DNA of 64,000 nucleotides from Fodinibacter sp963763015. Lineage in GTDB: Bacteria > Actinomycetota > Actinomycetes > Actinomycetales > Dermatophilaceae. The notes beneath the pieces are model-generated. The model was not told the origin of the DNA. It worked only from the letters and a program-made list of their open reading frames with translations, and ran no database searches. The stretch spans positions 1 through 64,000 of the forward strand of contig CAVXML010000002.1 in NCBI GenBank assembly GCA_963763015.1. The letters run 5' to 3'. The translations under genes were made by a program, and so were the position numbers. Below are positions 1-9,869 of this stretch, one piece after another. Position 1 is the stretch's first letter. The number at the start of each line of letters is the position of its first letter.

Positions 1-2189
1 AGCATCACCTGCCGTTGGAACGTTTAGTGGATGCGGTGGGGGTGGCGTTCGGGCCGGCCTTTGGAGGCTCGCGGGGTGCACTGGACGGCGGTCACCGACC
101 CTATGGTTCGGCGGGACCTTGCGGTGCAGGTGTTGGGCGCAGGTGCCAGTTGTTGTGGGTGTGGGACAACGTGGAGCCGGTTGCCGGGTTCCCGGCCGAC
201 ACCGCAGCGCCTGGACACATCGAGGAGCAGCGCCAGCTCGCAGGAGTTCCTGGCCGATCTGGCCGCCCGGACACAAGACGAAAGTGCTGCTGACCAGTCG
301 CCGGGGGAGCGAGGGCGGACGTGGCTCGGCGACCTCCCGACGCGCCTCGAGCTGCCGCCGATGCCGATGCGGGAGCGGCTGCAGCTGGCTCACGCGTTGG
401 TGCGGAGCACGCCACCGGGGGCGCCTGCGGCCGTGGAGAGGGTGGACTGGCGGCCGGTGCTGAGGTTCACCGGGGGAAACCCGTTGACGATCACGGTGGC
501 GGTGGGCCAGGCGGTCCGCTCCGGCGGCCGCGGGGCCTCCACCCAAGACTTGGAGGATTTCGTGGCCGCGGGTGGCAGGCGGGGACGGTGGGCCTGGAGG
601 CGGGCGCGGGGACGTGGCGTTGGGTCGGGAGGCTGTCGTTGGCAGCGTCGCTGGACCACGGGTTCCGGACCGGGGGTTCACCGAGGGCGGAGCGGGCCCA
701 GCTGGCGGTGCTTCACCTGTTCCGCGACAGCGTAGACGTCGACGTCCTCGCGCCTGATGGGGGACCCGGGCACCGCAGGGGGAGGACGTGGTGCCGGAGC
801 TGGCCGGTGTCACCCGGGAGGACGGGGTCTGGACCTGTTGGGTCGGGCGGCCGAGATCGGTCTGCTCACCGAGTTTTGGGGACGGGTACTTTGGGGTGCA
901 CCCGGCGCTGCCCTGGTACTTCACCGACCTGTTCGCTGCCCATGTGGGCGACCCCGGCAGCGACGCAGGGAGGGCGGCGGAGCGGGCCTACACGCGCGCA
1001 TACGCCGAGCTCGGAACGTTCTACGCCCGGGCGGTCGAGGCGCGGCCGCTCCAGCGAGATCTTGCCGGTCCTGCGGGCCGAGAAAACCAAGCCTGGTGCA
1101 CGCCTGGCGGCTCGCTCGCGCACCATCACCTGCCCCAAGACGGCATCGGACTGCCTGGTAGCCCTGCGTCCCCCTATATCGGCTGACCGGGCGCGACACC
1201 GAATGGGCCCGCTTGATCGACCAGAGCCATCGGCGACTACATCGACCCACTCACCGACCAGCCCCTCCCCGGCCACGAGGACGCGTACAGCATCGTCACC
1301 CAGTGGCGGGTCCACGCCGCTATTGCTCAGCGGGACTGGGACGCCGCCACCCGGACTCCAGGCCACCGTGCTGGCCTGGGACCGGGACCGGGCCGCCCCG
1401 CACCTGGACACACCCCACCCGAGAGGCCCTCAACACCGGCAGCCCGCAGCCGTCTCCGCAACCTCGCTCTCTCCGAACAGGACATGGGGAACCTCCTCTA
1501 CCAGCAGGCCGACCCCGCGTGCCTGGGACCACTACCGCGCCATGTACGACCTCGACGAGCGGATCGGCGACACCGTCGGCTCGGGCCACGGCCGCCAGCA
1601 AACTCGGAGACGCCTACCTGCTCGTGCCGGCGCTGCGGGACCTAGACCAGGCCGAGCACTGGCACCAGCGCAGCCTCGACCTGAGATCAGCCCAGGACCG
1701 AATCGGCTGCGCCGCCGCCCTCGGCAACCTCGGCATCGTCGCCCTCGAGCGATTCCACGACGCCCTCGTCCCGCCGGCCGGCCCGCCCAGGTCCTCCTCA
1801 AGTACATTAGACACCGCTCTCCATAACAGCGGGCAGGCCCTGGAGCTCCTTCCCCCAGGACCACCACGAGTACCGCGCCACCCTCCACAACCAGTTCGGC
1901 AACATCTACTCGGCGGCGCGGGGTCCCCCGGCCATGCGCCACTACCAGCAGCGGGCCATGCGCCACTACCAGCAGGCCATCCACCACGATGAGGCCCGCG
2001 GCGACCACTACGGCGCCGCCGGAGCCGTTACAACATCGCGCTCCTCCTCAACAACGTCGGCCGCACCAACGACGCCCTCCTCTCGCACGCGCCTCGCACG
2101 ATGTCTTCGTGGCTCTGGGCCCCGGCGCCACCGAGATGGCCGACCGGGCCGCTGCCCTCATCCAGAACCTCGAAGACCTACCCGAGTAG
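1..2189 (+). pseudogene. Broken STAND-type NTPase with TPR repeats (NB-ARC/TPR), 5' end outside window
   Basis: Pieces of one protein appear in order but in different + frames. A 'WVWDNVEPVAGFP' Walker-B-like segment lies near 165-195, 'KVLLTSRRG' near 280-305, and 'DLPTRLELPPMPMRERLQ' near 340-385. 'LRFTGGNPLTITVAVGQ' follows near 460-510. TPR-like stretches occur further on ('YRAMYDLDERIGDT' near 1535-1575, 'QAEHWHQRSLDLRSAQDRI' near 1650-1705, 'AALGNLGIVALERFHDAL' near 1715-1770). This order matches actinobacterial NB-ARC/TPR signal-transduction ATPases, often fused to an N-terminal CHAT domain that would lie upstream of base 1. No single frame spans it: I count at least six frame changes, so it is decayed or badly sequenced. 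The partner and function are unknown; related STAND ATPases act in regulation or phage defence. Long uninterrupted frames here (for example from 321) are chance products of high GC. Confidence 0.65.
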
Positions 2190-2773
2190 CGGGATCCCCA
2201 CCGACTGACCGGCCAAGTATGGGCCCCGGCAGGGCAGAGGGAGTGGCCTCGTAGGGCTGCCAACTACAGCCGTCCCGGACGATGCAAGGTGATCCGGCTC
2301 AACCGCAAGGTCGGCTGGGCGGCTATCGGTGCTAGGCGGGCCGCGCCAACGCCGCAAGCCCGTGGGGCATTTGCCGGCTCCACGCACTCGCGTCTCCTTC
2401 TGAGCCGCAACGCTGCGGTCGAACGTTAGAGCTGGGAAGGGACCGCTGGGCGCCTTCGCCATCTTCTAGTCGATAGCGTGGCCGCCGGTAAAGGCATCGG
2501 GGCGACGCACGGCGAAACCGAAAGCCATTGGCGCACCAGAGGATTCGCAGTCTGAAATCTACATTCTGCAATATGTCAAATCGGGAGTTTTGACCTGTCC
2601 TTGCTGAGTGCTGCATCAACACCACGACGTGGGCACCGGGGCTGTCGGTGCACCACCCGACATGCAGCGTCGCAGACGGATGGCCGCGTTGCCGCTCAAT
2701 AGGGTGCGCGACCGGCGTGAAAGGTCTTTTAGGCGGCGAATGCTGAAGCATTGAGCGCCGACGCGCCGAAGCC
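2190..2773. other. Intergenic stretch without a convincing gene
   Basis: About 580 bases between the broken TPR gene and the minus-strand WD40 gene. It is visibly less GC-rich than the rest of the window (for example 2520-2620). I see no open frame with recognisable protein character on either strand. The only structured element is the palindrome at 2575-2594 within a 33-bp motif repeated near 7.38 kb. Confidence 0.5.
2568..2600. repeat. 33-bp motif copy 1 with GTCAAA-N8-TTTGAC palindrome
   Basis: The core GTCAAA (2575-2580), eight bases, TTTGAC (2589-2594) is a perfect 6-bp inverted repeat. The surrounding 33 bases match 7375-7407 in the same orientation at 26 of 33 positions by eye. It lies in a gene-free region at one edge of the atypical 2.7-7.2 kb cluster. 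It could be an operator or a remnant of a mobile-element end; nothing in the sequence decides between them. Confidence 0.4.
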
Positions 2774-5700
2774 TCACTCACCTGCGGACTCGCCGAGCGC
2801 CGTGGTGCACCAGCGCCAGATGGTCGTGCCATCCATGCAGCCAACGACAAGGTGCTGACCGGCCCGGTCGAGATCAAGTGAGCGGACCTCCCCCTGACCC
2901 GGATGCAACCGGACGTCCTGCGAAGGCGGCCCCGGATACCAAAGTCGCACGTCCTCATTGGCCGCGACGATCACCGCGTTCTCGGTGGGGTGGAAGACCA
3001 GCTGGCCGGTGATCTCGCGTGTATCGAGGCGAGCAAGCTCGTTGGTCGAGGCGCAGTCCCAAATGACAACCTCGAAACTCGAGGTGCTCACCGCAAGACG
3101 TGCCGCTGCTGTGTCAAGAGCTACGTACTCTGGATGAGGTTCGCTGACCCATTCGTGACGCATCTCCCAACGGGTCCCCTGAGGGCACCACAGTTGGACT
3201 CGACCGGTGCCGGCCACGGCGACCTGTCGGCCGGCCCGACCGTCACGGACTGCAGTTTCACCGTTGAGTGCCCTCGCCAGAGCTCGGTTCGGACCTGCAT
3301 GTCGTGCACTCGAATGGCGCCGGTTGCGTGCGCGGAGGCGAGCAACCGGCCGTCTGGGGAAAACGCGAGGGATGTGACCACATCCTCGGCGTCCTCACCT
3401 GCCGTCTCGTCCGCAGCGACCAGGTCATCCCAACGACTGGACCCCGCTATCGCCCGGACGCGGATAGTGCCATCGAATCCCTGCGCGACAAGTTCGTCGG
3501 TGACGGCAATCGGACCCGTCCATTCGAACTGGTCGACTGGTCGGCCGGTACGAGTGTCACGCACGCGGGCTTGGCCCGCGGATGCGGTCAGCAGATGGCG
3601 CCCGCTTGGAGCAAGTCGCACCACGATGCCGGCGTCCGCGATCGTTCGGAGGATGGCCGCCCCCCGCGGTGGTATCCGGCCCCATGAGAGCGCCGACTTG
3701 GTGGCGGTGCTACTCCGAATGATCCAGGGTCTGAACCGAAGCGCCAATACGACCCGGAGCCTGTGCACGGCCTTGCCCACCGCCAGGCCGACTACTGCGC
3801 CAATTGCGGCGCCAGGCACTTGCGCCAGCCGCGTGGGCAGAACTATGGGAGCGTTCCACAACCAGCCGGGCTGTACCAGCCCAAGCGCAACCAAGAACAC
3901 ACAGACCAGGGCAATGCCGCGGAGGACCAACTGCCCCGTGCTCCAATCGTGCTCCCGGTCGGCAGGTGCTGGTGCTGATCCGACGTACAACGCCCCGGCC
4001 AGCAGGGCCAGAATGGCCGGCGTCATCAGCTGTCTGGGTGGCAGTCGGATCGCGGCTAACGCCTCACCCGCTGTGCTCAATGGTCCGACTGACCACACCA
4101 AACCGCCGACGGCCTCCACGCTCACCAACAGCGTCACCAGGAGGGCAGCCACGAACACCGCGAATGGCCAGCCTCCTGCGTCCGGCTCCGAACCGGCCAG
4201 ATACCGCTCGACGTCCCGGCAGTCCCGAAGTCGCCAGAGCAACACCAGCAGAGCGTAGGTCGCCCAGGTGGCCAGTGCCAGAATCAGGAGACCTACAGCG
4301 CCAGGCGAGAGGCCGGGCAGAGGCAGCTCGGCGTACGCTGCTTCGTGGCCAGCTTGACGAGGTCGCCTACGACTGCTGGAAGCCGCTCGCTTGCTCCGGC
4401 CCCCAGGGCGTCGAGGTGAGCCCACAGGCGGACCAAGACGGCAAGTCCGGCCAGCATCACCACTGCCCGCGTGAAGACAAGCCACCGAACGCGCCAGAAG
4501 CGCCTAGCTGCGGCCGCTGCCTGGTGCTCCGCAGGGGGCTGGTCGGCCGTCTGGGGGCTCGTCAACCGTGGGATCAGGTCGCCGAGGAAGCCGTCTATGT
4601 TAGACAGGTAGGCGCCATGGTCGTGAAACCATGACGCGCGGTTGTAGACCGGCACCTCGTGTGGCCACCCTGCGGGCGGCTTGGGTGTGGGGTCGATGAT
4701 CGGACCACCCGACACCAAGTCCGCCGAGGCGTAGTAGTCAATCCCGGTGCACGCATTACCGACCGATGGCAATGCGTAGGTCGTGGCATCCACGACCCTT
4801 GACCGTCCGTACTCCGAGTTGAAGACCGCCCAGACGAGAAGCCCATGCACCAGCATGTAGCCTCCGAAGGCGAGCAGGAGTTTCAGGCCCGGATCGGCCA
4901 GAATCTGCCAGCCAACCCAGATCGGGCCACCCAGGTACCACACGGTAAACAAGACAAGGAAGAGCAGGTCTCGGGTACGTTCTGATGCGCGGGCCGAGGG
5001 GATCTCGTGGTATTTGCGCAGGCCTGAGCCGACCGTAATGAGCAGTCTTACCGCGTCAGGACAGTGCTGTCGGACGGCCGCATGTGCCACAGCGGCTCCC
5101 TGTGCGGTCGCGAGGACGGCCACGAGTCGCGCATCGCTGAGCCAGGCCTTCGATTTCTCCCCGAACCGCTTGGATCGCCGCATCCGCCTGCACCGGACTC
5201 GCGGTGAGGAGGTAGCTGTCACCGAACATCTTGGAGAGTTGCACACCAGCCATCCGCCCAATCGGTCGAACCCCGGGATGCGCAGCCACGTCAGCGCCAA
5301 GGTGGCGGCCACCGCTGCCACGAGAGCGATCGCCAAGGGTGCCGCCAGGAACAGGCCGACCACGCCCGGCACGATCCGCCACCAGTGAAGCGGGCGACGG
5401 CCGAACCGTCGTACGTCTCGGAGCAGGGCTGTATCCGCGATATCCAGCAGTAGGAAGGGCAAGACACGGACCAGCCATCGACCAAGCACCCCGACGGCTG
5501 GGGCTCGAAGGGGATCCGGCCACTGCGCCTCAGTAATCAGGAGCTCTAAGGGTCGCTGTGCAGCGCCCCTCTCCACCACCAGCACTGTCTGCGGGGATCG
5601 GTCCCGGCTGCATGGAGCCGCGTATCGCGGACCTCCACGTGCCGCTGCGGTGGCCCGAGGAGGTCGTTTTCGCTTTGGGCCGCGCCGACGCCCTCCAACC

Positions 5701-5828
5701 AGCCGAGCACGGCGTCGGCGAAAAGGGACAGCTCCCGTCCGCTCCGGCTTGCGCCGATGCCGGGGACCCGCCATACCCTCGCGGTCCAGCGGCTCCGAGG
5801 TTGGCGGCACTTCCTCATAATGGCCCAC
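2774..5828 (-). pseudogene. Membrane protein with C-terminal WD40 repeats, frame-disrupted
   Basis: Reading leftward, one long protein can be followed through at least four frame changes. A hydrophobic N-terminal half contains 'LLLDIADTALL' and 'GVVGLFLAAPLAIALVAAV', then 'YLLTASPVQADAAIQAVRG' in another frame (about 5250-5160). Further membrane spans follow ('LLFLVLFTVWYLGGPI', 'LLILALATWATYALLVLL', 'FVAALLVTLLVSVEAVGGL'). The C-terminal part is a beta-propeller: 'DVVTSLAFSPDGRLLASAH' and 'TGAIRVHDMQVRTELWRGH' near 3.3-3.4 kb, then, after a shift near 3220-3240, 'DCASTNELARLDTREITG' and 'GQHLVVGCMDGTTIWRW' to the stop at 2774. Shifts lie near 5590, 5250, 5160, 4340 and 3230. WD40 domains scaffold protein contacts; fused to membrane spans this suggests a sensor or anchor. 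The true 5' end may reach about 5950. It is either decayed or hit by sequencing indels. Confidence 0.6.
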
Positions 5829-6086
5829 GAAGGGTCGCCGTGATAGGCGAGCACTTCCCCGCTAGGCGCGGCCGGTACCGCCTTGCTCGTCGCTCCTGCA
5901 ACGGCAACGGCGATACACCGGGATGCTCCCATCCGACCTCGCTGCACTGTTCACTCGTGAGCTCGCCATCAGCTAGCGCGGATTTGCTGCAAGAAGTAGT
6001 CCCGTTTCGCAAAGCTCCCTAAGCGCCGTCGCAGTACTCTGCCGATGTGCCGCGGCGTGGAGTCGTCAGCAGAACAGGGGCCTGCC

Positions 6087-6362
6087 ATGCTTGTTAGGGC
6101 GGTTGCGTTGGCGCTGCTGATCGGCCTGTTGACGGGCGTCATGTATGCGCTGGTGCTCCCCGGCAGACAACGCAACAGCCCTTGGGTCCGCTCACTCTTT
6201 GCCTGTGGCGGCGCGCTCGCTGCCTCGGCTGTCCTTGCATTAATCGATGTCAACCTCTGGATCGTTGTTGCCGGCCAGGTTCTCGGCGCGATCCTAGGAA
6301 TCTCCGTGTATCACCGCGTTCTACTTCCGTGGCTGGTGCGGCACGGACACAGCTGGGAATGA
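6087..6362 (+). CDS. Small membrane protein of unknown function
   Basis: A 91-residue protein starting at ATG 6087 behind AGGGG. It has three hydrophobic segments: 'AVALALLIGLLTGVMYALVL' near residues 4-23, 'LFACGGALAASAVLALID' near 37-54 and 'LWIVVAGQVLGAILGIS' near 57-73. It ends 'HGHSWE'. Its stop overlaps the ATG of the next gene (ATGA at 6359-6362), indicating translational coupling and a shared function. No family is recognised. It lies on the opposite strand from the membrane-WD40 gene, with about 260 bp between them. Confidence 0.55.
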   Translation: MLVRAVALALLIGLLTGVMYALVLPGRQRNSPWVRSLFACGGALAASAVLALIDVNLWIVVAGQVLGAILGISVYHRVLLPWLVRHGHSWE

Positions 6363-7176
6363 GCGCCATCGAGCCTGTTTGGGCCAGTATTCCGGTACCC
6401 ACTCCCCAAGGAACTGCAGGAGTGGGTCACAGAAGAGATCCTGGGGAACGTGCCTGATGATGGTTCGGTCCGCGCCGCCACCCGAATCCGACGAGCCGGT
6501 CGCTGGTTCACCTACTCCGCATTGCTGCTTCCGATGGCGGCCCTCAGCCTCGGAATCGCGGGTACCTATCTTGCTAAAGGCCTGCCGACCGGCGTGTACT
6601 GGACCCTCGCGGGCGGTTCTCGCTGCGTTGGTCATGGTGATAGCACTGAGATGGCGCGCCCTCGTCGCCACCTTGTCGCCGCCCACCGCGGCCCTTTACT
6701 ACGCAGCGGCGTGTCTCAATCGGTTGCGAAGTGACGGCACGCGTCCAGGCGACCTCCAGTACTTGGCCATCATGCTTCCCTTTCTCGAACAGCAGCTAAT
6801 CGCGGATCACCTAGCCAACCAGGTAGCCGGCACGAAGATCGCCCGCGCCCACGTCGCAGGCGTACAGTCCGGCCTCGTTGCCCGCATCGGAAGGGCTGAG
6901 CCCGCATGGCGGAACAGTGGCGGGATCTCCGGTGGGAAAGCCCTGCGAGAGAGCATTGGGCGGGCAGCAGCGGTTGTCGCGCTCGGGGCCTGGTTCATCA
7001 GCCGCACCACTCCAGTTGCGCAAGACCAACTCACCGTTTCCCACGCCCACGAGCGTGCGCCGCTGCTAGGCCGTGTCCTTGACACAGCCTTCGCCAAGGC
7101 CACCGATGCATTACTGAGTGTTGCTATGGGTGCCGTTGCCCTCCTCTTCGCGGGTGTCTGGCGGTACCTTGAGTGA
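6359..7176 (+). pseudogene. Membrane-anchored protein, coupled to upstream gene, two apparent +1 frameshifts
   Basis: Start ATG 6359 overlaps the preceding stop (ATGA). The reading 'MSAIEPVWASIPVPTP' continues as 'KELQEWVTEEILGNVPDDG' if one C is removed from the CCCC run at about 6403. It then runs through 'WFTYSALLLPMAALSLGIAG' and, after removing one G near 6616, as 'VLAALVMVIALRW' to the stop at 7176. The intact product would be about 270 residues, with two membrane spans near the N-terminus, a long cytoplasmic or extracytoplasmic middle, and two hydrophobic spans at the C-terminus ('GRAAAVVALGAWFIS', 'LLSVAMGAVALLFAGVW'). No known family is recognised. Each shift is explained by one extra base, one of them in a homopolymer, so these may be sequencing errors. 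Confidence 0.5.
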
Positions 7177-7638
7177 ACAAGAGCCGGACGACAGGTCGTG
7201 TGAGCGCCTGGGCGGATGCTCCGCCTGTGAGCCCGCCGCGCCGGGGCCCATCCTGGCCGGGGGCTCCTAATTGGTGGAGACCGGTCGCTCTGATGCAAGC
7301 TTCCGGCGGCGCGACACTGAACCCGTAAACTGCTGCGGCACAGGGTCATTCACGCATCTCGAATCTGGGCCATCGCAGTATGTCAAAACCGCACTTTCGA
7401 CCTATCCATCACCGCAGCGGTGAGCTCCAGCGCGTGACGGCCAAGTCAGCCGCTTCCGAGGAGCGGCCCATCCCTCGCTATCGAACGGGCCGGCGTGACG
7501 GCATCCAAATGTCGCTCGCGGCGCGGGCGGCGGGACCGATGCCCCGTTTTTCGGCACCGGATCGGAGCCGTCCAAGGTCTTTGGCGTCAGGACGTTGTGG
7601 GAGACCACCGGCGACGCGGACATGGAGGGTGACCACCC
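7177..7638. other. Intergenic stretch without a convincing gene
   Basis: About 460 bases between the coupled membrane pair and the convergent YibE/F gene. The open frames present show no protein-like composition or recognisable motif. The second copy of the 33-bp palindromic motif lies here. The stretch marks the right edge of the atypical block; the YibE/F gene that follows has the usual GC-rich codon usage of the window. Confidence 0.45.
7375..7407. repeat. 33-bp motif copy 2 with GTCAAA-N8-TTCGAC palindrome
   Basis: GTCAAA (7382-7387), eight bases, TTCGAC (7396-7401): the palindrome has one mismatch compared with copy 1 at 2575-2594. Both copies share the flanks 'GCARTATGTCAAA' and 'CGACCTRTCC'-like ends in direct orientation, about 4.8 kb apart. 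It sits in the gene-free region at the right edge of the atypical cluster. Confidence 0.4.
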
Positions 7639-8823
7639 TCAGGAGGCGTGCGCGTGTGCGCCGACCTCCTCTGGCGCGGTGCGAGTCACGAGCGAGGCCA
7701 GCCCGGTGGTGAGCGGGACCGCCGCGATCAGGCCCAGCGTTGCGACCGTGCTGCGCACCACCTCCTGGGCGATGAGCTGGGTCGACGCGATGCCGCCCAG
7801 TGAGCTGTTGTCGGCGACGACGAGCACGATCAGGGGCAGTGACGACGCCGCGTAGGCGAGCACGATCGTGTTGACCACCGACGCGATGTGCGAGCGCCCC
7901 ACTCGGCTCCCCGCCCGGTAGAGCTCCCTAAAGCGGTACGCCGGGTTGGCCAGCCCGATCTCGGTCACCGTCGCCGACTGGGTCACCGTCACGTCGTCCA
8001 GCACCCCGACGGAGCCGATGATGATGCTGGCGACGAGCAGGCCCCGGGCGTCGACACCGTGCCGGTCGACCACCGCCATCGAGATGTCGTCGGTGACGCC
8101 GGTGAGGTACAGCGCCTCGACCGCGAGCTCGGAGAGCACCGCGGTCAGCGCGAGTGCCGCCATCGTGCCCACCACCGCGACCGTCGTCGCGAGCGAGACG
8201 CCGTGGGTGAGGTAGAGGACGACGAGGGTGATCGCGGAGGCCGCAACGAGCGCCACGAGCACCGGTGGCTCGCCGGCAATGATGGCGGGCACCATGAAGA
8301 CGAGCAGGATGCCGAAGGTGACCGCCAGGCCGATCAGCGCGGTGACGCCGCGCCATCGACCGAAGGCGATGAGCGCGAGGCTGAACGCCAGGAGGAGCAC
8401 CCACAGCTGGGTGCTCCGCTGCTGGTCGACGATGCCGTAGATCGGTCCGTCCGCCCCTTCGGCGACGGCGACGACCACTGCGTCGCCCTCCGCCAACTCG
8501 GGCGCCCCCGGCCCGTCGGGGATCGGCACCTCCACCTCGTTCGAGCCCGTCTCGGCCTCCTCGAGCTCCACCGTCACCGTGCCGCACACGGCAGGGGCAG
8601 GCGATCCGTCGGAAGGGTCTGCGGGGCAGTCCTCGGGCTCCACCGCAATGACCACGCCGTCGAGCTCCCGGGCGGCGGACGGGCTCTCGGGCGACTCGCT
8701 CGCCGACGGCCAGAGCAGGACGAGCCCCACGAGGGTCACGAGGGCCAGGGGTGCGAGCACGACCCACGCGAGGGTCGTCATCGGCAGCCTCGTCGGCCCT
8801 TCGTGGCTGTGGCGGCCACCCAT
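7639..8823 (-). CDS. YibE/F family membrane protein
   Basis: A 394-residue polytopic membrane protein. After an N-terminal span (about residues 15-40) there is an extracytoplasmic domain rich in acidic residues (about 45-135). This is followed by a row of about seven hydrophobic segments. In the middle it has the family signature 'IIIGSVGVLDDVTVTQSATV', then 'GLANPAYRFRELYRAGSRVG' and 'HIASVVNTIVLAYAASSLPL', which are hallmark segments of the YibE/F family (Firmicutes/actinobacteria). The biochemical role is not established; a transport function has been suggested. ATG at 8823 gives an N-terminus starting 'MGGRHSHEG'; a downstream ATG ('MTTLAWVVLAP') is possible. It stands alone, convergent with the preceding region. 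Confidence 0.88.
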   Translation of the reverse strand: MGGRHSHEGPTRLPMTTLAWVVLAPLALVTLVGLVLLWPSASESPESPSAARELDGVVIAVEPEDCPADPSDGSPAPAVCGTVTVELEEAETGSNEVEVPIPDGPGAPELAEGDAVVVAVAEGADGPIYGIVDQQRSTQLWVLLLAFSLALIAFGRWRGVTALIGLAVTFGILLVFMVPAIIAGEPPVLVALVAASAITLVVLYLTHGVSLATTVAVVGTMAALALTAVLSELAVEALYLTGVTDDISMAVVDRHGVDARGLLVASIIIGSVGVLDDVTVTQSATVTEIGLANPAYRFRELYRAGSRVGRSHIASVVNTIVLAYAASSLPLIVLVVADNSSLGGIASTQLIAQEVVRSTVATLGLIAAVPLTTGLASLVTRTAPEEVGAHAHAS

Positions 8824-8996
8824 GCGGTCCTGCCTCTCTGGTCAAGGGCGTCGCGTCACTCTGCCACGGGCGGCGCCCGCTTGACGGCCGCGCTTGGTGT
8901 GGTGCTGGTGTGGCACCGTTGTGCGTGGTCCGGCGCGGGGCCGGGCTGGAGGGTGGCGCGTGACGGCATCCGGCCGTCCTGACGAGAGGACCCACC

Positions 8997-9449
8997 ATGG
9001 CGAGCAGGGCGAGGACCACGAGCGCGAGGGCCGGCGGCACGGCATCCGGGATGCCGGCAGGCGAGCGGAGGGCGACCTACGGCCGGCACATCTGCGGGCT
9101 GATGGTGGCGGCCTTCAGCCTGTCGGTGGTCCACACCGTCTACGCGTGGGTGGAGGGGATCGAGGACCCGACGTTCACGGTGACGACGCCACTCGCGTGG
9201 GGGTTCTACGCGGTGGCGTTCGGGATGGCGGTGCTGGCGCGGCGCACCGGGCGGGGGGCGCAGGCGACGGTGCTGGCCTTCCTGGTGGCCTGCCTGGCGA
9301 TCGGCGTCTTCTACTACCCGACGACGTTCGGGCCGGCGCAGCAGACCGTGTTCGGGTGGTTCGAGAACGACGTGTACCTCGGGCTGCTGGTGGCCGCGAC
9401 GTACCTCGCAGTGCAGCGCTGGCGCGGGACCGTGCTCACGCCGGCCTGA
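8997..9449 (+). CDS. Small four-span membrane protein, hypothetical
   Basis: A 150-residue protein from ATG 8997. It has a basic, Ala/Arg-rich N-terminal tail (residues 1-30) and four predicted spans: 'LMVAAFSLSVVHTVYAWV', 'PLAWGFYAVAFGMAVLA', 'ATVLAFLVACLAIGVFYY' and 'DVYLGLLVAATYLAV'. Acidic loops lie between them ('EGIEDPTF', 'WFENDV'). No known family is recognised. It is divergently oriented from the YibE/F gene across about 170 bp, and convergent with the mycoredoxin-like gene. Confidence 0.75.
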   Translation: MASRARTTSARAGGTASGMPAGERRATYGRHICGLMVAAFSLSVVHTVYAWVEGIEDPTFTVTTPLAWGFYAVAFGMAVLARRTGRGAQATVLAFLVACLAIGVFYYPTTFGPAQQTVFGWFENDVYLGLLVAATYLAVQRWRGTVLTPA

Positions 9450-9540
9450 GGGTTGCCACGCCGGGTTGGGTGCACGACCAGCTTTACCGCCGGTGGTTCT
9501 CGGCCCCACCTCGTGAGTTCGACGAGAAGCAGAATAGGCG

Positions 9541-9846
9541 TCAGCGCATGAGGGCGGCCTTGACCACGGATGGGTCGGGGTTGGTGTGGGGGACGCCGTC
9601 GATCACTACGGTGGGCACGGTCTCGTTGCCGCCGTTGACGCTGGCGACGAAGGCGCGACCCTCGTCGTCCTCCCAGATGTTGACCCAGGCGGCCTCGTCG
9701 CGGTGTGCGCGCACGGCCATCCGCAGTCGCGCGGTGAACGGGCAGCCAGGACGCCAGTAGACCGTCACTCCGCGCTGGGCGTGGGCCAGTGCCTCGGCGT
9801 GCGGAGTGACCTTGGGGCGGCCGGCGACCAGGTCGACAAGAGCCAT
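9541..9846 (-). CDS. Mycoredoxin/glutaredoxin-like protein with CPFT active site
   Basis: About 101 residues with a thioredoxin fold. Visible features are 'VTVYWRPGCPFTARLR' (active-site Cys around residue 37), 'NIWEDDEGRAFVASVNGG' and the conserved cis-Pro/TVP segment 'NETVPTVVIDG'. Actinobacterial mycoredoxins reduce mycothiol mixed disulfides and usually carry CxxC; here the second Cys is Thr (CPFT), so a monothiol mechanism is expected. The start is uncertain: ATG 9846 ('MALVDLV') was chosen, and GTG 9855 three codons upstream is equally possible. It sits just beyond the degenerate 200-residue gene on the same strand. Confidence 0.85.
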   Translation of the reverse strand: MALVDLVAGRPKVTPHAEALAHAQRGVTVYWRPGCPFTARLRMAVRAHRDEAAWVNIWEDDEGRAFVASVNGGNETVPTVVIDGVPHTNPDPSVVKAALMR

Positions 9847-9869
9847 GTCCACCACGGTATGCCGTTCTC

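Noticed and set aside
321..1826. Long open frame of 501 codons on the + strand
   Set aside because: Its translation is Arg/Gly/Pro-rich with no domain; the recognisable TPR/ATPase pieces jump between all three + frames, so this frame is a high-GC shadow.
7888..9040. Long open frames antisense to the YibE/F gene
   Set aside because: Composition is Arg/His/Asp-rich and low in hydrophobic residues; they mirror a well-supported membrane-protein gene.
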